Below are positions 63,423 to 64,000 of a stretch of DNA of 64,000 nt, one piece after another. Under the pieces are notes generated by a model. The model ran no database searches. It was not told where the DNA came from and worked only from the letters and a program-made list of their open reading frames with translations. Made by a program: the position numbers and the translations under genes. The stretch comes from Enterococcus mundtii (GTDB lineage: Bacteria > Bacillota > Bacilli > Lactobacillales > Enterococcaceae), in the NCBI RefSeq assembly GCF_002813755.1, contig NZ_CP018061.1, forward strand, positions 2,346,001 through 2,410,000, read 5' to 3'. Within the stretch, counting starts at the first letter, position 1; each line of letters opens with the position of its first letter.

Positions 63423-63626
63423 TTACTGTTCTTTTTGAAAGGTCGGATGTTTTCTTCTTTTTCTTTTTTCTTCACTATCTTCCAGAGAAGAAACGGATTT
63501 TTGTATTTTCTCTGTTTCTTTTAAAGTTCTTTGGATTTGTAAAGACTGGTCTTCTTCAGGTAAATCAACATTATTTAAAATTTCACTATCATGATAAAAG
63601 TTTGGTAAATTTATAAATTCTGGCAT
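63423..63626 (-). CDS. Small charged protein of unknown function
   Basis: A 67-residue protein, MPEFINLPNFYHDSEILNNV, followed by an acidic helix (LPEEDQSLQIQRTLKETEKI) and a basic tail (EEKRKRRKHPTFQKEQ). Not recognised. GGGAGAG lies at good distance before the ATG, and the start overlaps the end of the YqeK-like gene by 16 bases, so it is translationally coupled. It stops three bases before the GH1 remnant. Confidence 0.6.
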   Translation of the reverse strand: MPEFINLPNFYHDSEILNNVDLPEEDQSLQIQRTLKETEKIQKSVSSLEDSEEKRKRRKHPTFQKEQ

Positions 63627-64000
63627 ATATCTCTCCCGTCCTCTCCTTTACTAACTGCCTTAGACAATGATTCATGTGCTTCTTTTAGCCATGGATGAAC
63701 AACTTTGACGCCTTGATCCAATAGATATTTAATATAATACAATGCAGCACTTTCTAAAGAACATTCAAGTGCTGATAATAAACTGTCTAGATACGGAGGA
63801 ATTCCATCTTGATCCCAACTTATTTTATCTGCAACGAACACAACTAAGTCTAGTTGAGTATACCTCCCCCTTAAAGTTGTATGACACTCAATTGCGGATA
63901 AAATCTCGTTGTCAGTGATGTCAAAAATCTTTTCTGCCATTTTTTTTGAGATCTTCTGGTGAATGATCATTGGAAATACCAACTCTTCTTGATTTAGTTC
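63611..64000 (-). CDS. YqeK-like HD-domain protein, C-terminal part (runs off window)
   Basis: The last 129 residues of a minus-strand gene; the frame is still open at base 64000, so a TTG near 63982 is not the real start. Text such as IFDITDNEILSAIECHTTLR, LDLVVFVADKISWDQDGIPP and ALECSLESAALYYIKYLLDQ, then VVHPWLKEAH, matches the C-terminal half of YqeK, the HD-domain symmetrical Ap4A hydrolase. The HD metal residues would lie outside the window. Its pairing with the small unknown gene and the GH1 remnant is unusual for yqeK, which normally neighbours nadD, so a paralogue is likely. Confidence 0.75.
   Translation of the reverse strand, partial: ELNQEELVFPMIIHQKISKKMAEKIFDITDNEILSAIECHTTLRGRYTQLDLVVFVADKISWDQDGIPPYLDSLLSALECSLESAALYYIKYLLDQGVKVVHPWLKEAHESLSKAVSKGEDGRDICQNL

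Overview
The window looks like chromosome from a low-GC Gram-positive coccus, most probably an Enterococcus. The evidence is AGGAGG-type ribosome binding sites, frequent TTG/GTG starts, an E. faecalis-type ethanolamine (eut) locus controlled by EutV/EutW ANTAR attenuation, an LPxTG surface protein, an LXG toxin and a cre-like site. The species cannot be fixed from the sequence alone. Most genes are on the minus strand. No rRNA, tRNA, CRISPR array or insertion sequence was recognised.

Region 1 (1-15.8 kb) is a nearly complete eut locus, read right to left: eutP, a PduO-type cobalamin adenosyltransferase, eutG, eutS, eutV, eutW, eutA, eutB, eutC, eutL, an extended EutK-like shell protein, eutE, eutM, an EutT-like gene, pduL, a TIGR02536 gene, eutN, eutH and the start of eutQ. 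It encodes a microcompartment that splits ethanolamine to ammonia and acetaldehyde with a B12 enzyme, then converts acetaldehyde to ethanol or to acetyl-CoA and acetyl phosphate. Four leaders (eutP, eutG, eutS, eutA) carry paired hexaloop hairpins with A1/G4 loops overlapping a terminator, the RNA target of the antiterminator EutV. The eutG leader is also preceded by an adenosylcobalamin riboswitch, giving an EutX-like regulatory RNA.

Region 2 (15.8-34.5 kb) is accessory. It holds a DUF4143 AAA protein behind three palindromes spaced exactly 39 bp apart, a small PTS locus (TIM-barrel protein and EIIC) diverging from a GntR regulator, a large putative six-hairpin glycosidase, a secreted GH73 plus M23 peptidoglycan hydrolase, and a 2552-residue LPxTG protein with thirteen 131-residue repeats.

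Region 3 (34.5-44 kb) is an oligosaccharide operon: binding protein, two permeases, GH13, DUF1861, GH130 phosphorylase and phosphohexomutase. It diverges from a LacI regulator across an operator-rich intergenic region.

Region 4 (44-55.5 kb) is a defence island: a Wadjet type III (TIGR02677-02680) cassette whose JetD nuclease gene is broken by one in-frame TAA, next to a DEDDh exonuclease-BRCT gene, an unknown gene and a RhuM-family gene.

Region 5 (55.5-59.2 kb) is a cobalamin uptake operon (btuF, btuC, adenosyltransferase, btuD) behind a second cobalamin riboswitch. It could supply the cofactor for Region 1.

Region 6 (59.6-64 kb) carries an LXG toxin with a glycine-zipper C-terminus and a membrane protein likely to be its immunity factor, a VanZ-family gene, a 41-codon remnant of a GH1 6-phospho-beta-glucosidase, a small unknown gene and a YqeK-like HD protein that runs off the window.
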